Assembly: GCF_014196925.1 (NCBI RefSeq)
Contig: NZ_JACIEN010000011.1
Location: 1-62,694 of the forward strand
Source: Chelatococcus caeni
Lineage (GTDB): Bacteria > Pseudomonadota > Alphaproteobacteria > Rhizobiales > Beijerinckiaceae
Direction: 5' to 3'
Length of the DNA stretch: 62,694 bases
Part shown: positions 45,047 through 54,556 of the stretch, one piece after another
How the letters are laid out: each line of letters opens with the position of its first letter
Numbering within the stretch: position 1 is the first letter of the stretch
Notes under the pieces: model-generated
The model's input: only the letters and a program-made list of their open reading frames with translations
Database searches by the model: none
What the model was told of the DNA's origin: nothing
Position numbers and translations under genes: made by a program

Positions 45047-46471
45047 ATGCCGCTGCGCCCATCGAGACGACTGAGCCGGACAGCATCAGGTGCGGCCCGA
45101 ATCGCGGCTGCGCTGGCGCTGCTGCCGGGCCTCGCGGCGCCGCTCCTCGCGCAAGATGCGCCGCAGGGCGCGCAGCAAGGCACGCAGCAGCCTTCTGCAC
45201 AGGCGCCGCAGATCCCGCCTGAGGCGCAGCGCGCGCTCGATCGGGCCGCGCAGACCGAAGAGCAGCGGACGGTGCGGGAGCAGGAGCTTGAAAAGCTGCA
45301 GGAACAGCTGCGCCTGAGCGAGGAAGCACGCAACCGGATCCGTGAGGAAGTGGAGGCGCTGCGCGCCGACCGCGCCAAGCTCAACGCCGCGCTGATCGAG
45401 ACGACCGAGCGCACCCAGGCGGCGGAAGCGCGCGCGAGCGCCATCGAGCAGCGGCTCGCCACGCTCAATGCCAGCGAATCGGCGATCCGCAAGTCGCTGG
45501 AGAACCGCCGCGAGGTCATCGTCGAGGTGCTGGCGGCGCTGCAGCGCATGGGGCGCCGGCCGCCGCCGGCGGTGCTGGCGAGCCCGGACGACATGCTCGA
45601 GGCGGTGCGCTCCTCCATCCTTCTCGGTGCCGTCCTGCCCGAGCTGCGCGGTGAGACGGAGGCGCTCGCCACCGATCTCGGCGAACTCGTGCGGCTGAAG
45701 GACGCGATCGCCAGCGACCGCGAGGCACTGGTGCGCGACCTCGCCACCCTCGCCGGCGAGCGCGAGCGCCTCGCCGCGCTCGTCGCCGCCCGGCAGGAGG
45801 ACCTCGCGAAGGCGGAGCGAACCGAGGCCGACGAGAGCCGGAAGACCAGCGAGCTCGCCGCGCGGGCGCAATCGTTGGGCGATCTCATTCAAAAAATGGA
45901 GAGCGAGATCGCCGCCGCCCAGCGTGCAGCCGAGGAAGCAAGGCAGGCCGCGGAGGCCCAGGCGCGGGAAATGCGGGAGCGTCTCGCCGCCGCGCCCTTT
46001 GGCGATCCGGCGCGTCTTGCACCCAAAATTCCCTTCGCAGAAGCCAGAGGACTGCTGCCGATGCCGGTCAACGGCAGCACATTGCGCCGTTTCGGCGCGC
46101 CGGACGGCTTCGGCGGCACCACGAAGGGCATGTCGATCGCGACGCGCAACGGCGCCGTCGTGTCTGCCCCCTCGGACGGCTGGGTGGCATTTGCCGGCCC
46201 GTTCCGATCCTTCGGCCAACTCTTGATCATCAACGCCGGCGGCGGGTACTATATCTTGCTGGCGGGCATGGAGCGGATCACCGTGGCGCTCGGACAGTTC
46301 GTGCTCGCCGGAGAGCCGGTCGCCGCCATGGGCGAGACGGCGACTCCACTCTCGACGGCATTTGCCGGTACGAACGGTCCCGTGCTCTACGTGGAATTCC
46401 GGAAAGATGGCGGGTCGATCGACCCAGGTCCCTGGTGGGCGAAATCGCAGGGCGAAAAGGTTCGCGGATGA
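45047..46471 (+). CDS. envC: Murein hydrolase activator EnvC family protein
   Basis: Exported protein (signal peptide about 1-35, ending PLLAQ) with a long coiled coil (about 58-320) and a C-terminal LytM/M23 domain. The LytM part (NGSTLRRFGAPDGFGGTTKGMSIATRNGAVVSAP, LLIINAGGGYYILLAGMERI) lacks the His/Asp zinc ligands of active M23 peptidases. That is the EnvC pattern: it activates amidases at the septum rather than cutting itself. 474 residues. Its stop overlaps the ctpA start (ATGA). Confidence 0.9.
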   Translation: MPLRPSRRLSRTASGAARIAAALALLPGLAAPLLAQDAPQGAQQGTQQPSAQAPQIPPEAQRALDRAAQTEEQRTVREQELEKLQEQLRLSEEARNRIREEVEALRADRAKLNAALIETTERTQAAEARASAIEQRLATLNASESAIRKSLENRREVIVEVLAALQRMGRRPPPAVLASPDDMLEAVRSSILLGAVLPELRGETEALATDLGELVRLKDAIASDREALVRDLATLAGERERLAALVAARQEDLAKAERTEADESRKTSELAARAQSLGDLIQKMESEIAAAQRAAEEARQAAEAQAREMRERLAAAPFGDPARLAPKIPFAEARGLLPMPVNGSTLRRFGAPDGFGGTTKGMSIATRNGAVVSAPSDGWVAFAGPFRSFGQLLIINAGGGYYILLAGMERITVALGQFVLAGEPVAAMGETATPLSTAFAGTNGPVLYVEFRKDGGSIDPGPWWAKSQGEKVRG

Positions 46472-47790
46472 TGCGTAAGATTTCTCTTCTGATGGTGGGC
46501 GCCCTCATGGGGGCGGGTGCGGCGGTCGTCGTCACCCAGTCGCCCCTGTTCACGACGACCCGCGCGGTGGCGGCTTCGGCCGAAACCTACCGCCAGCTCA
46601 ACCTGTTCGGCGACGTGTTCGAGAAGATCCGCGGCGACTATGTCGACGTGCCGGACGAATCGAAGCTCGTCGAGTCGGCCATCAACGGCATGCTGACGTC
46701 GCTCGATCCTCACTCGAGCTACATGGACGCCAAGAGCTACCGCGACATGCAGGTGCAGACGCGCGGCGAGTTCGGCGGCCTCGGCATCGAGGTGACGATG
46801 GAGGACGGCCTCGTGAAGGTCGTCAGCCCCATCGACGAAACGCCGGCCGCGCGGGCTGGCGTCCTCGCCAACGACCTCATCACGCATATCGACGGCGAGC
46901 AGGTGCAGGGCCTCACCCTCAACCAGGCCGTCGACAAGATGCGCGGCCCGGTCAACACCAGCGTGAAGCTGACCATCCGGCGCAAGGGACAGAACGACCC
47001 GGTGGAGGTCTCGCTGACGCGCGACACCATCCGCATCCGCGCCGTCCGCTCGCGGACCGAGGACGACATCGGCTACATCCGGGTCACGCAGTTCAACGAG
47101 CAGACCTTCGACAACCTCAAGACCGCCGTCGAGAAGATCGCGACGGATCTGCCGGGGGACAAGCTCAAGGGCTACGTGCTCGACCTGCGCAACAACCCGG
47201 GCGGCCTGCTCGACCAGGCCATCCTCGTCTCCGACGCCTTCCTCGACCGGGGCGAGATCGTCTCCACCCGCGGCCGCAACAGCGATGAGACGCAACGCTT
47301 CAACGCCAAGGCCGGCGACCTGACCAAGGGCAAGCCCGTGGTCGTGCTCATCAACGGCGGCTCGGCCTCGGCATCGGAGATCGTCGCGGGCGCGCTGCAG
47401 GACCACAAGCGTGCGACGGTGCTCGGCACCCGGTCCTTCGGCAAGGGCTCCGTGCAGACCATCATCCCGCTCGGCGGCAACGGCGCCCTGCGCCTGACCA
47501 CGGCGCGCTACTACACGCCGTCCGGCCGCTCGATCCAGGCCAAGGGCATCGAGCCGGACCGCGAGGTGCTGCAGGACGTGCCCGATGATCTCAAGGGCAA
47601 GGACGAGACCAAGGGCGAGGCGGGCCTGCGCGGCCACCTGAAGAACGGCGAGGAGGAAGCCTCCGGCTCGTCGGCCTATGTCCCGACCGACCCGGAGAAG
47701 GATACGCAGCTCAAGGCGGCGCTCGAGCTGCTGAAGGGTGCGCGCAAGGACGCGGCGACCACCGCCGAGAAGTCCGCCGTCCCGAACTGA
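46468..47790 (+). CDS. ctpA: C-terminal processing peptidase (S41)
   Basis: Periplasmic tail-specific protease of 440 residues. N-terminal membrane anchor or signal (about 5-24), PDZ domain (about 95-175, FGGLGIEVTMEDGLVKVVSPI), protease core with Ser301 in GGSASASEIVAGAL and Lys326 in FGKGSVQ as catalytic dyad. The position after envC is conserved in alphaproteobacteria; CtpA probably trims cell-wall hydrolases. ATG 46468, coupled to envC. Confidence 0.95.
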   Translation: MMRKISLLMVGALMGAGAAVVVTQSPLFTTTRAVAASAETYRQLNLFGDVFEKIRGDYVDVPDESKLVESAINGMLTSLDPHSSYMDAKSYRDMQVQTRGEFGGLGIEVTMEDGLVKVVSPIDETPAARAGVLANDLITHIDGEQVQGLTLNQAVDKMRGPVNTSVKLTIRRKGQNDPVEVSLTRDTIRIRAVRSRTEDDIGYIRVTQFNEQTFDNLKTAVEKIATDLPGDKLKGYVLDLRNNPGGLLDQAILVSDAFLDRGEIVSTRGRNSDETQRFNAKAGDLTKGKPVVVLINGGSASASEIVAGALQDHKRATVLGTRSFGKGSVQTIIPLGGNGALRLTTARYYTPSGRSIQAKGIEPDREVLQDVPDDLKGKDETKGEAGLRGHLKNGEEEASGSSAYVPTDPEKDTQLKAALELLKGARKDAATTAEKSAVPN

Positions 47791-47820
47791 CAGACGCGGC
47801 CCTGCCGGCCGCGCCATCTC

Positions 47821-47863
47821 GACGGCCCACCCGTATTCTTGAAAGAATGCGGTGTGGGCCGTC
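47821..47863. terminator. Long hairpin downstream of ctpA
   Basis: GACGGCCCAC (47821-47830) pairs with GTGGGCCGTC (47854-47863). Inside, CCG pairs with CGG and ATTCTT (47835-47840) with AAGAAT (47843-47848), leaving only a 2-base loop and one bulge: about 20 bp in all. No T-run. Could be a terminator or an RNA-processing site. Confidence 0.55.
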
Positions 47864-47920
47864 TGATTCGTAGCCCTGTCGAAGGCCCCGCGCGGGACCT
47901 CCCGGTCGGAGACGCCGATC

Positions 47921-48994
47921 TTGCCCCAGGCCACGCTGAAGGATCTCGACAAGCCGCTCGGATGCGACGGCGGCCGTCCACCGGCACCATCGGGCCGGGA
48001 TCGCCTGCTGCGCTTCGGCCTCGTCTGGGGTGTCGCGATTGCCGCCGTCCTGCTGTTCGGCGGGCATTTCCTGACTGAGACGCTGATCTCGCGCTCTCCC
48101 TTCCGCCCCGCCGAGACGCCGGTTGCGACAGCGCCCGCCGCACCGGCCCACGTGGCGCCGCGGGAGGCAGCCGAGCCGACGCCGAGCGATCCCGGCCCGC
48201 CCGCCGGCAACCGCACCGCGGCGTCCGAGGTCGAGCAGAACGCCGGCGTCGCCGTCGTCCGGCCGGCCGGCAACGTGCCCGGCGCCATCATCATTACCGT
48301 GCCCGACGGCAGCGAGCCCGGCCTTGCGCCTGCGCCCGATCCGCGCGTCACCGTCGAGACACCGGCCGGCCCCTTGCCGCGCATCGGCGACGACGGCAGC
48401 CGGGCGGCCGAGGTCTATGCGCGGCCGGCACCCCCGCATGCCGCCATGGCGCCGGCCCGCATCGCCGTCGTGGTCGACGGGCTCGGGCTTTCCGCGGCGA
48501 CGACCCAGCAGGCCATCGAGACGCTGCCCGCCGACGTGACGCTGGCACTCGTCGCCTCCGGCACCGCGCTGCCGGAGGCCGCAGCCGCCGCGCGGCAGAA
48601 CGGGCACGAAGTGCTCCTGTCGCTTCCCGCGGAGATCCCGGGCGCCGAGCTGACCGCCGCTATGGCGCGCTTTGCCGGCTATGCCGGCATCCTCACCGCG
48701 GCCGGTGCGGACCGGCTCGGCCCGCTCGCGCACGAAGCCGAGCAGCGCGGCCTCCTCATGCTGGCCTCGGCAGGCGGAGCTGACGTCACGCTGACGCAGA
48801 CGATGGCGGCCGAGGCGGTCGAGCAGGCCTTCGCGCGTGCCGAGCGGCTGGCGCAGCGCAACGGCCGGGCCATCATCCTCGCCGAGGGATCTCCTTCCCT
48901 CCTGCGCCAGCTGGCGCGCTGGACGGCGAGCCTCGAGCGCCGTGGCGTCCTCCTCGTGCCGGCGACCTCCCTCATCGCAAATCCCAAAGGCTGA
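47921..48994 (+). CDS. Divergent polysaccharide deacetylase family protein
   Basis: Membrane-anchored periplasmic protein with a divergent polysaccharide-deacetylase domain (YibQ/DUF610). TTG start at 47921 gives [14 protein letters not shown], the usual N-terminal motif of rhizobial members. Membrane helix about 32-50, a Pro/Ala-rich linker to about 175, then the domain with [22 protein letters not shown] and [11 protein letters not shown]. 357 residues. It stands between ctpA and rppH, as in related genomes. Confidence 0.85.
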   Translation: MPQATLKDLDKPLGCDGGRPPAPSGRDRLLRFGLVWGVAIAAVLLFGGHFLTETLISRSPFRPAETPVATAPAAPAHVAPREAAEPTPSDPGPPAGNRTAASEVEQNAGVAVVRPAGNVPGAIIITVPDGSEPGLAPAPDPRVTVETPAGPLPRIGDDGSRAAEVYARPAPPHAAMAPARIAVVVDGLGLSAATTQQAIETLPADVTLALVASGTALPEAAAAARQNGHEVLLSLPAEIPGAELTAAMARFAGYAGILTAAGADRLGPLAHEAEQRGLLMLASAGGADVTLTQTMAAEAVEQAFARAERLAQRNGRAIILAEGSPSLLRQLARWTASLERRGVLLVPATSLIANPKG

Positions 48995-48996
48995 GC

Positions 48997-49515
48997 ATGT
49001 CGGGTTTCGAACATCTGCCCTATCGCCCCTGCGTCGGCATCACGCTGTTCAATGCGCAGGGTCTCGTCTTCATCGGCCGGCGGCCGGTCAACGGCAACAC
49101 CGAGAAGGTGAGCCCCGACCATGCCTGGCAGATGCCCCAGGGCGGGATCGACGACGGTGAAGCGCCGCAGGAGGCGGCCATGCGCGAGCTCTACGAGGAG
49201 ACCAACATCCGCTCGATCTCGCTTATGGCCGAGGCACCCGACTGGTTCACCTACGACCTGCCCGGCGCCTTCATGGGCAAAGCCTGGAAGGGCCGCTACC
49301 GCGGCCAGAAGCAGCGCTGGTTCGCCTTCCGCTTCGACGGGGACGAAAGCGAGATCAACGTCGCCAATCCCGGCGGCGGCCACAAGGCCGAGTTCGACAG
49401 CTGGCGCTGGGAGCGCCTGGAGCGGCTGCCCGACCTCGTCATCCCCTTCAAACGGGGCGTCTACGAGCAGGTGGTATCAGCCTTCGGCCCGGTTGCCGCC
49501 AAACTGGCGGGATAG
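48997..49515 (+). CDS. rppH: RNA pyrophosphohydrolase
   Basis: Nudix enzyme that removes pyrophosphate from 5' mRNA ends to start decay. 172 residues; Nudix box [23 protein letters not shown] with REL-x-EE residues intact, and the W-Q-M-P-Q-G-G approach typical of RppH. Two bp after the previous stop. Confidence 0.94.
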   Translation: MSGFEHLPYRPCVGITLFNAQGLVFIGRRPVNGNTEKVSPDHAWQMPQGGIDDGEAPQEAAMRELYEETNIRSISLMAEAPDWFTYDLPGAFMGKAWKGRYRGQKQRWFAFRFDGDESEINVANPGGGHKAEFDSWRWERLERLPDLVIPFKRGVYEQVVSAFGPVAAKLAG

Positions 49516-49518
49516 ACG

Positions 49519-50199
49519 GTGGCCGGCGTTCCCATGGCGTACACGCACGCATCCGGTGCTCTTCCGTGGCGGGCGGGCTGGCCCGCGATCTGCCTTGCCG
49601 CCCTGCCCTTCGTCCTGCTCGCCGTGAGCCTCGGCGCCGGGACAGTCGGGGCCTTCGACCGCAGCATCCTGCTCGCCCTGCGCGATGGCGAGGGCAATCC
49701 CGTCGGGCCGTGGTGGCTCATCGTCGCGGCGCGCGATGCGACGGCGCTCGGCAGCATCACGGTGCTGGTGCTCCTCGCCCTCACCGCCATCGCCTACTGC
49801 ATCGCGGACGGGGCCCGCCGGGAGGCGGGGGTGATCGCCGTCGCCTTCGTCGGCGGCGTCATCCTCAACACCGCCCTCAAGCACGTCATCGCCCGGGCCA
49901 GGCCGGACCTCGTCAATCACGAGGTGACGGTCTACACACCGAGCTTCCCCAGCGCGCATGCCATGCTGACGGCGACGCTCTTCCTCGTCATCGGGGCGCT
50001 GGCGGCGGCCGGCCAGTCAAGCCCCGCGGCGCGCCGCTTCGTGCTTGCCGCGGCGGTCACCATGATCGTCGTGGTCGGGCTCAGCCGGGTCTTCCTCGGC
50101 GTGCACTGGCCCTCGGACGTGCTGGCGGGCTGGAGCGCCGGCATCGCCTGGGCGCTCACCTGCCTCAGGTTCCTCGGTCCCCGGCCCGCGACGGCCTGA
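49519..50199 (+). CDS. PAP2-family phosphatase
   Basis: Membrane phosphatase of the PAP2/undecaprenyl-diphosphatase type, 226 residues with about five to six helices. Motifs: KHVIARARPDLV (KX6RP), PSFPSAHAML (PSGH-like, here PSAH), SRVFLGVHWPSDVLAGW (SRX5HX3D). GTG start 49519, 3 bp after rppH. Substrate (lipid phosphate or lipid carrier) unknown. Confidence 0.88.
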   Translation: MAGVPMAYTHASGALPWRAGWPAICLAALPFVLLAVSLGAGTVGAFDRSILLALRDGEGNPVGPWWLIVAARDATALGSITVLVLLALTAIAYCIADGARREAGVIAVAFVGGVILNTALKHVIARARPDLVNHEVTVYTPSFPSAHAMLTATLFLVIGALAAAGQSSPAARRFVLAAAVTMIVVVGLSRVFLGVHWPSDVLAGWSAGIAWALTCLRFLGPRPATA

Positions 50200-50251
50200 C
50201 CGGTCTGCCACCCGTTGTGCGGGGCTGCGCCCCGTGCTAGCGGCTCAGGCC

Positions 50252-52048
50252 ATGAGCCAGCCCATGCGCAAGCGCCCACCCCTCGTGACGAGAGACACCC
50301 TGCCCACCCTCATGCGCCTGTGGTGCGAATGGGTGCGGCCGCACTGGGGAACGCTCGCGCTCGTCCTCCTCCTCATCGCTGTCGTCTCGGCGGCGACCGG
50401 GGCCTATCCGCTGCTCATCAAGGAGGCCTTCAACGCCTTCGAGCAGAAGAACGAGGAGGCCCTTCTCTTCGGGCCCATCCTCGTCATCGTGCTGACGGCG
50501 ATCCGCGGCGGCGCGTTGTGGGCGCGCGCGGTGCTCACCAACAAGGTGGTGACGCGCGTCGAGGCCGACATGCAGAGCGCGCTCTATGCCCATCTCATCG
50601 ATGCCGACATCGCCCAGCTCGGGCGCGAGAGCCCGGCGGCACTGACCCAGCGCTTCACCACCGACTTCGCCTTCATCAAGGAGGCGCTGACGCGCGTCTT
50701 CACCGTCTTCCTCAGCGACCTCGGCATGGTGATCGCCCTCGTCATCTCCATGCTGTGGATCGACCCGTGGCTGACGCTCGCCGCCGCCGTGGTCGCGCCC
50801 TTCGCCTCGCTGCCGATCTCGCGCATCGGCCGCAAGCTGCGCCGCGTCGCCACCTCGACGCAGGAAGAGATCGGCGCCATGGCGAGCCACGTCTCGGAGA
50901 GCCTCGCCGGCGTGCGCGTCGCCAAGGTCTTCTCGCTCGAGGGCTATCTGAAGCAGCGCGCGGCGGACGCCTTCGAAACCGTGCGCGCGCTCAAGATGAA
51001 GGCGGCCAACGCCCGCGCCAAGCTCGACCCGCTGCTCGAGATCGGCGGCGGCGTCGCCGTGGCGGGGGTGCTGGTGCTGATCGGCTGGCGCATCATGCGC
51101 GGCGAGAGCACGGTCGGCGACTTCACCGGCTTTGTCGCCGCCTTGCTGATGGCGGCGCAACCCATCCGCGCCATCGGCAATCTCAACGCCATCGTCCAAG
51201 AGGCCATGGCGGCGCTGAAGCGCTATTTCGCGGTGATGGACGAGAAGCCGACCATCCTCGACCGGCCCGGCGCCCGGCCGCTCGCCGTCTCCTCCGGCCT
51301 CGTGCGTTTCGAGAACGTGCACTTCCACTACCGCTCGGACGTGCCGGCGCTCGAGGGCGTCGACCTTGCCCTGCCGGCCGGCCGCACGACAGCCCTCGTC
51401 GGCCGCTCCGGCTCGGGCAAGTCGACCCTGATGTCGCTGGTGCCGCGCCTCTATGACGTCACGCAGGGGCGCGTCACCATCGACGGCATGGACGTGCGCG
51501 CGGCGACGCTCGCCAGCCTGCGCACCAACATCGCCGTCGTCAGCCAGGAGGTGGTGCTGTTCGACGACACCGTGCGCGCCAACATCGCCTTCGGCCGCCC
51601 CGGCGCCGACGACGCGGCCATCGAGGCGGCGGCGAAGGCGGCGGCCGCGCACGACTTCATCGCCCGGCTGCCGGAAGGCTACGAGACGCGCGTCGGCAGC
51701 GCCGGCGCGCGTTTGTCGGGCGGCGAGCGTCAGCGCATCGCCCTTGCCCGCGCCATCCTGAAGGATGCGCCCATCCTCCTCCTCGACGAAGCGACGAGCG
51801 CGCTCGACACCGAGTCGGAGAAGGCCGTGCAGGAGGCGCTCGCCCGGCTCATGCGCGGGCGCACCACCATCGTCATCGCCCATCGCCTGTCGACGGTGCG
51901 CGACGCCGATCTCATCGTGGTGATGGACGGGGGGCGCGTCGCCGAGACCGGGCGGCACGACGAGCTCGTCGCCCGCGACGGCATCTATGCCAAGCTCTAC
52001 CGCCTGCAGCTCGCCGACGACGTCACGCCCGTGCAGGCGGCCAAATAG
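50252..52048 (+). CDS. ABC exporter, fused permease and ATPase (MsbA/lipid type)
   Basis: Half-transporter that dimerises. Six membrane helices (about 30-325), then an ATPase with Walker A GRSGSGKST, signature LSGGERQRIALARA, Walker B ILLLDEATSALD and H-loop IVIAHRLST. About 598 residues from MSQPMRK (50252); a GTG 18 bases earlier is also in frame. Probably exports a lipid or glycolipid; the PAP2 phosphatase next door fits envelope lipid work, which is inference. Confidence 0.92.
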   Translation: MSQPMRKRPPLVTRDTLPTLMRLWCEWVRPHWGTLALVLLLIAVVSAATGAYPLLIKEAFNAFEQKNEEALLFGPILVIVLTAIRGGALWARAVLTNKVVTRVEADMQSALYAHLIDADIAQLGRESPAALTQRFTTDFAFIKEALTRVFTVFLSDLGMVIALVISMLWIDPWLTLAAAVVAPFASLPISRIGRKLRRVATSTQEEIGAMASHVSESLAGVRVAKVFSLEGYLKQRAADAFETVRALKMKAANARAKLDPLLEIGGGVAVAGVLVLIGWRIMRGESTVGDFTGFVAALLMAAQPIRAIGNLNAIVQEAMAALKRYFAVMDEKPTILDRPGARPLAVSSGLVRFENVHFHYRSDVPALEGVDLALPAGRTTALVGRSGSGKSTLMSLVPRLYDVTQGRVTIDGMDVRAATLASLRTNIAVVSQEVVLFDDTVRANIAFGRPGADDAAIEAAAKAAAAHDFIARLPEGYETRVGSAGARLSGGERQRIALARAILKDAPILLLDEATSALDTESEKAVQEALARLMRGRTTIVIAHRLSTVRDADLIVVMDGGRVAETGRHDELVARDGIYAKLYRLQLADDVTPVQAAK

Positions 52049-52059
52049 CCCAGGTTATC

Positions 52060-52797
52060 TCACTCGCGCCGCATGATGCGGTCGACGACGATGTCGGAGA
52101 AGAAGCCGGGCTTGAACTCGCGCTCCAGCCGCTCGGGATCGTAGCTCTCGGCAACCCAGGTCAGGAAATCCTGCCCCCTGGGCTCGCCCTCGCGCCGGTA
52201 GGTCTCGAAGAAAGCGTCGAGAATGCCGGTCTTGGCGAAGCGGAAATGGCCGAAGCGCAGCGAGAGCTGCCGCATCGCCTCCGCCACCGGCCGCTTCTCG
52301 TGGATGATGAGGTAGAGCGCCGCCATGAAGCCGGCCCGGTCGGCGCCCGACTTGCAATGCACCAGCACCGGATAGTCCAGCGTCTCGAAGAAGTCCTTGG
52401 CCGCGAGAATCGTGGCACGGTCGGGCGCGCCGCGTGAGCGCACGACGAAATCGGTGAGCCGGATGCCGAGCTGTTCGCAGGCCTCGCGCTCGAGCGGCCA
52501 GGAGCCGTATTCGCGCCCGCCGCGCAGATTGACGATGGTGCGCACGCCGGCCCGCGCTGCCGCCCGGATCTGGTGCGGCGCCGGCTGGGCGGCGCGCCAG
52601 AAGCGCTCGGTCACGCGATGGCTGTTGAGATAGGCGAGGCGGAAGATGCCGTGGTCGACGAAGACCATGTTGACCCAGGCGCGCCAGCGGTCGAGCCCGT
52701 CGGCGACGGGCCGGTCCCAGCGGGCGATGCGCGCCATGCGGCGCCGATAGCGCTCCTCCGGCTTTCGGAAACGGTTGATCAAGCGTCCTCTCGACAC
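52060..52797 (-). CDS. Tyrosine phosphatase-like (DSP) protein
   Basis: Dual-specificity/tyrosine phosphatase fold with CX5R loop HCKSGADRAGF; Asp in VRSRGAPD may be the general acid. About 245 residues. GTG at 52797 (VSRGRLINRF) is my preferred start; the frame extends to ATG 52827. Convergent with the ABC exporter, 11 bp apart. Homologues are usual in this genomic spot in Hyphomicrobiales; substrate unknown. Confidence 0.85.
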   Translation of the reverse strand: MSRGRLINRFRKPEERYRRRMARIARWDRPVADGLDRWRAWVNMVFVDHGIFRLAYLNSHRVTERFWRAAQPAPHQIRAAARAGVRTIVNLRGGREYGSWPLEREACEQLGIRLTDFVVRSRGAPDRATILAAKDFFETLDYPVLVHCKSGADRAGFMAALYLIIHEKRPVAEAMRQLSLRFGHFRFAKTGILDAFFETYRREGEPRGQDFLTWVAESYDPERLEREFKPGFFSDIVVDRIMRRE

Positions 52798-52979
52798 ATG
52801 CACGCGGCCTGCGGCCCTGCCCGCCATGGGCCTGCCTTGGGCGCGCAGGCTTTACATCCCGCGGGGGCATAGCAGCCCCGGTCGAGGCCTGCAATCTCAC
52901 CGATGTAGATACACAAAGCCTGTTCAACAAGGCGTGTGGGCCTTGTAAGGGGGGGCGAAGCGCGCGTATTTTGGTTGTC

Positions 52980-53486
52980 ATGAGCGAGCTCGTCATCAGC
53001 CTGCGACCGGCACGCCCCACCGATGCGGTGGAACTGGCGGCCGTGCATGATGCGGCCTGGAAGGAAGCTTACCGGGGCGTCCTGCCCGGCGTCGTCCTCG
53101 AGCAGATGGTTGCCCGCCGCGGGCCGCGCTGGTGGCGCAATGCGGTGACGCGGCCGCGCCGCATCAGCGTCGTCGATTTCGGCGGCAAGCTGGCGGGCTA
53201 TGCCATCTACGGGCCGACGCGCAGCCTCAACCTGCCGCAGGGCGGCGAGATCGACGAGCTCTATATCGACCCCGTGATGCAGGGCATCGGCCTCGGCACA
53301 CGCCTGTTCGCCGCGGCCCGGCAGGAGCTGGCGGCGGAGGGCCGCCGCGGCCTCGTCGTCTGGGCGCTCAGCGACAACGAGCGTGCCTGCCGCTTCTACG
53401 AGCGCCTCGGCGGGCGCGTCGCGGCGGAGGCCAAGGCCCTCTTCGGTGGGCGGCCCTGCGCCAAGGTGGCCTACACCTTCGCCTGA
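52980..53486 (+). CDS. GNAT-family N-acetyltransferase
   Basis: A 168-residue acetyltransferase starting MSELVISLRPARPTDAVELAAVHDAAWKEAYRG. The CoA loop is IDELYIDPVMQGIGLGTRLFAAARQEL, and the late part is VVWALSDNERACRFYERLGGRV. ATG 52980. Divergent from the phosphatase gene. Substrate unknown. Confidence 0.9.
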   Translation: MSELVISLRPARPTDAVELAAVHDAAWKEAYRGVLPGVVLEQMVARRGPRWWRNAVTRPRRISVVDFGGKLAGYAIYGPTRSLNLPQGGEIDELYIDPVMQGIGLGTRLFAAARQELAAEGRRGLVVWALSDNERACRFYERLGGRVAAEAKALFGGRPCAKVAYTFA

Positions 53487-53521
53487 TCCTCGTTCCTGCT
53501 GACACGTCCTCGCACGAGCAC

Positions 53522-53542
53522 GCCCGGCTTGCGAAGCCGGGC
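53522..53542. terminator. Hairpin between acetyltransferase and ppa
   Basis: GCCCGGCTT (53522-53530), loop GCG, AAGCCGGGC (53534-53542): a perfect 9-bp stem 35 bp after the acetyltransferase stop. No T-run. Confidence 0.6.
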
Positions 53543-53611
53543 TCGGGCGCTTACTAGAGGGGCGGCCGCAAGGGTGCGGCGCACCATTCTGCCCTCAGGA
53601 GTGACATACCG

Positions 53612-54148
53612 ATGCGTCTCGACGCGATTGCGATCGGCAAGAATCCGCCCCACGACGTCAATGTCGTCATCGAGGTGCCGATCGGCGGCGAGCCGATCAA
53701 GTACGAGCTCGACAAGGAGGCCGGCACGCTGGTCGTCGACCGCTTCCTCTACACCGCCATGCGCTACCCGGGGAACTACGGCTTCATTCCCCACACGCTC
53801 TCCGACGACGGCGACCCCTGCGACGTGCTCATCGCCAACACGCGCGCCATCATTCCCGGCGCCGTGATGTCGTGCCGCCCGGTCGGCGTCCTCATCATGG
53901 AGGACGAGGCGGGCCAGGACGAGAAGATCATCGCCGTGCCCTCGCACAAGCTCACCAAGCGCTACGACCGCTGCGAGAGCTACACGGACCTGCCCGAGAT
54001 CACGCTCAAGCAGATCGAGCACTTCTTCGAGCACTACAAGGACCTCGAGCCCGGCAAGTGGGTGAAGGTGGTGCGCTGGGGGGACGCCGAGGAAGCCCGC
54101 CGCCTCATCCAGGAAGGCATCGACCGCGCCAAGGGCGCCAAGGGCTGA
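53612..54148 (+). CDS. ppa: Inorganic pyrophosphatase (family I)
   Basis: Hydrolyses pyrophosphate made in biosynthesis. 178 residues; the signature [11 protein letters not shown] holds the metal-binding aspartates, with NYGFIPHTL before it and [16 protein letters not shown] after. Single gene with its own leader. Confidence 0.97.
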   Translation: MRLDAIAIGKNPPHDVNVVIEVPIGGEPIKYELDKEAGTLVVDRFLYTAMRYPGNYGFIPHTLSDDGDPCDVLIANTRAIIPGAVMSCRPVGVLIMEDEAGQDEKIIAVPSHKLTKRYDRCESYTDLPEITLKQIEHFFEHYKDLEPGKWVKVVRWGDAEEARRLIQEGIDRAKGAKG

Positions 54149-54169
54149 GGCCCTGGTAGATCCACGCTG

Positions 54170-54470
54170 TGCGGGGGCACCCGGTTGCGGGACGTGGATG
54201 GCCGGGACAAGCCCGGCCATGACGGCGGGATGCGCTTCCCAGCCGTCATGCCCGCTTATCGCCGGCATTGTGAGCAGGGGTGATCCTGGCCGCCTGCCCG
54301 ATCTTGTTTACCCGCGTTCTTCTTAGCCCCTCACTCCACCCCTCTTCCCCACAGGCAGGGAGAGGGAGGCTCCCGGCAGAGGCTGCCGTCCTCGGCTCAA
54401 GGTCGCCTTGAAGCGCGCGATGTTCCCTCTTCCCGCAAGCGGGGAGAGGGTCAGGGTGAGGGGCCCTGGC
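54170..54470. repeat. Cluster of intergenic palindromes after ppa
   Basis: The 408-bp gap 54149-54556 holds no gene but several repeats. GGCCGGG-ACAAG-CCCGGCC lies around 54199-54217 and the inverted pair CATGACGGC/GCCGTCATG at about 54217-54249. Further on are GC-rich REP-like stems, including one with a CCCGCAAGCGGGG core near 54435. The same motif types appear at 378-486, 41994-42039 and 58917-59080. Confidence 0.6.
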
Positions 54471-54556
54471 ACACCATCTGAAACCCACAAAACCCGATTG
54501 ACAGCTTCGCCCCGCCGCGGGCTTGATGACGAAAATCCTTCACGAGGACGTGCGGA

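Noticed and set aside
45950-46471. EnvC as an active M23 endopeptidase
   Set aside because: The zinc-binding His/Asp residues of active LytM domains are absent, so an activator role is more likely.
54149-54556. CRISPR array, suggested by repeated palindromes
   Set aside because: The repeats are imperfect palindromes without regular spacing or unique spacers, and no cas genes are in the window.
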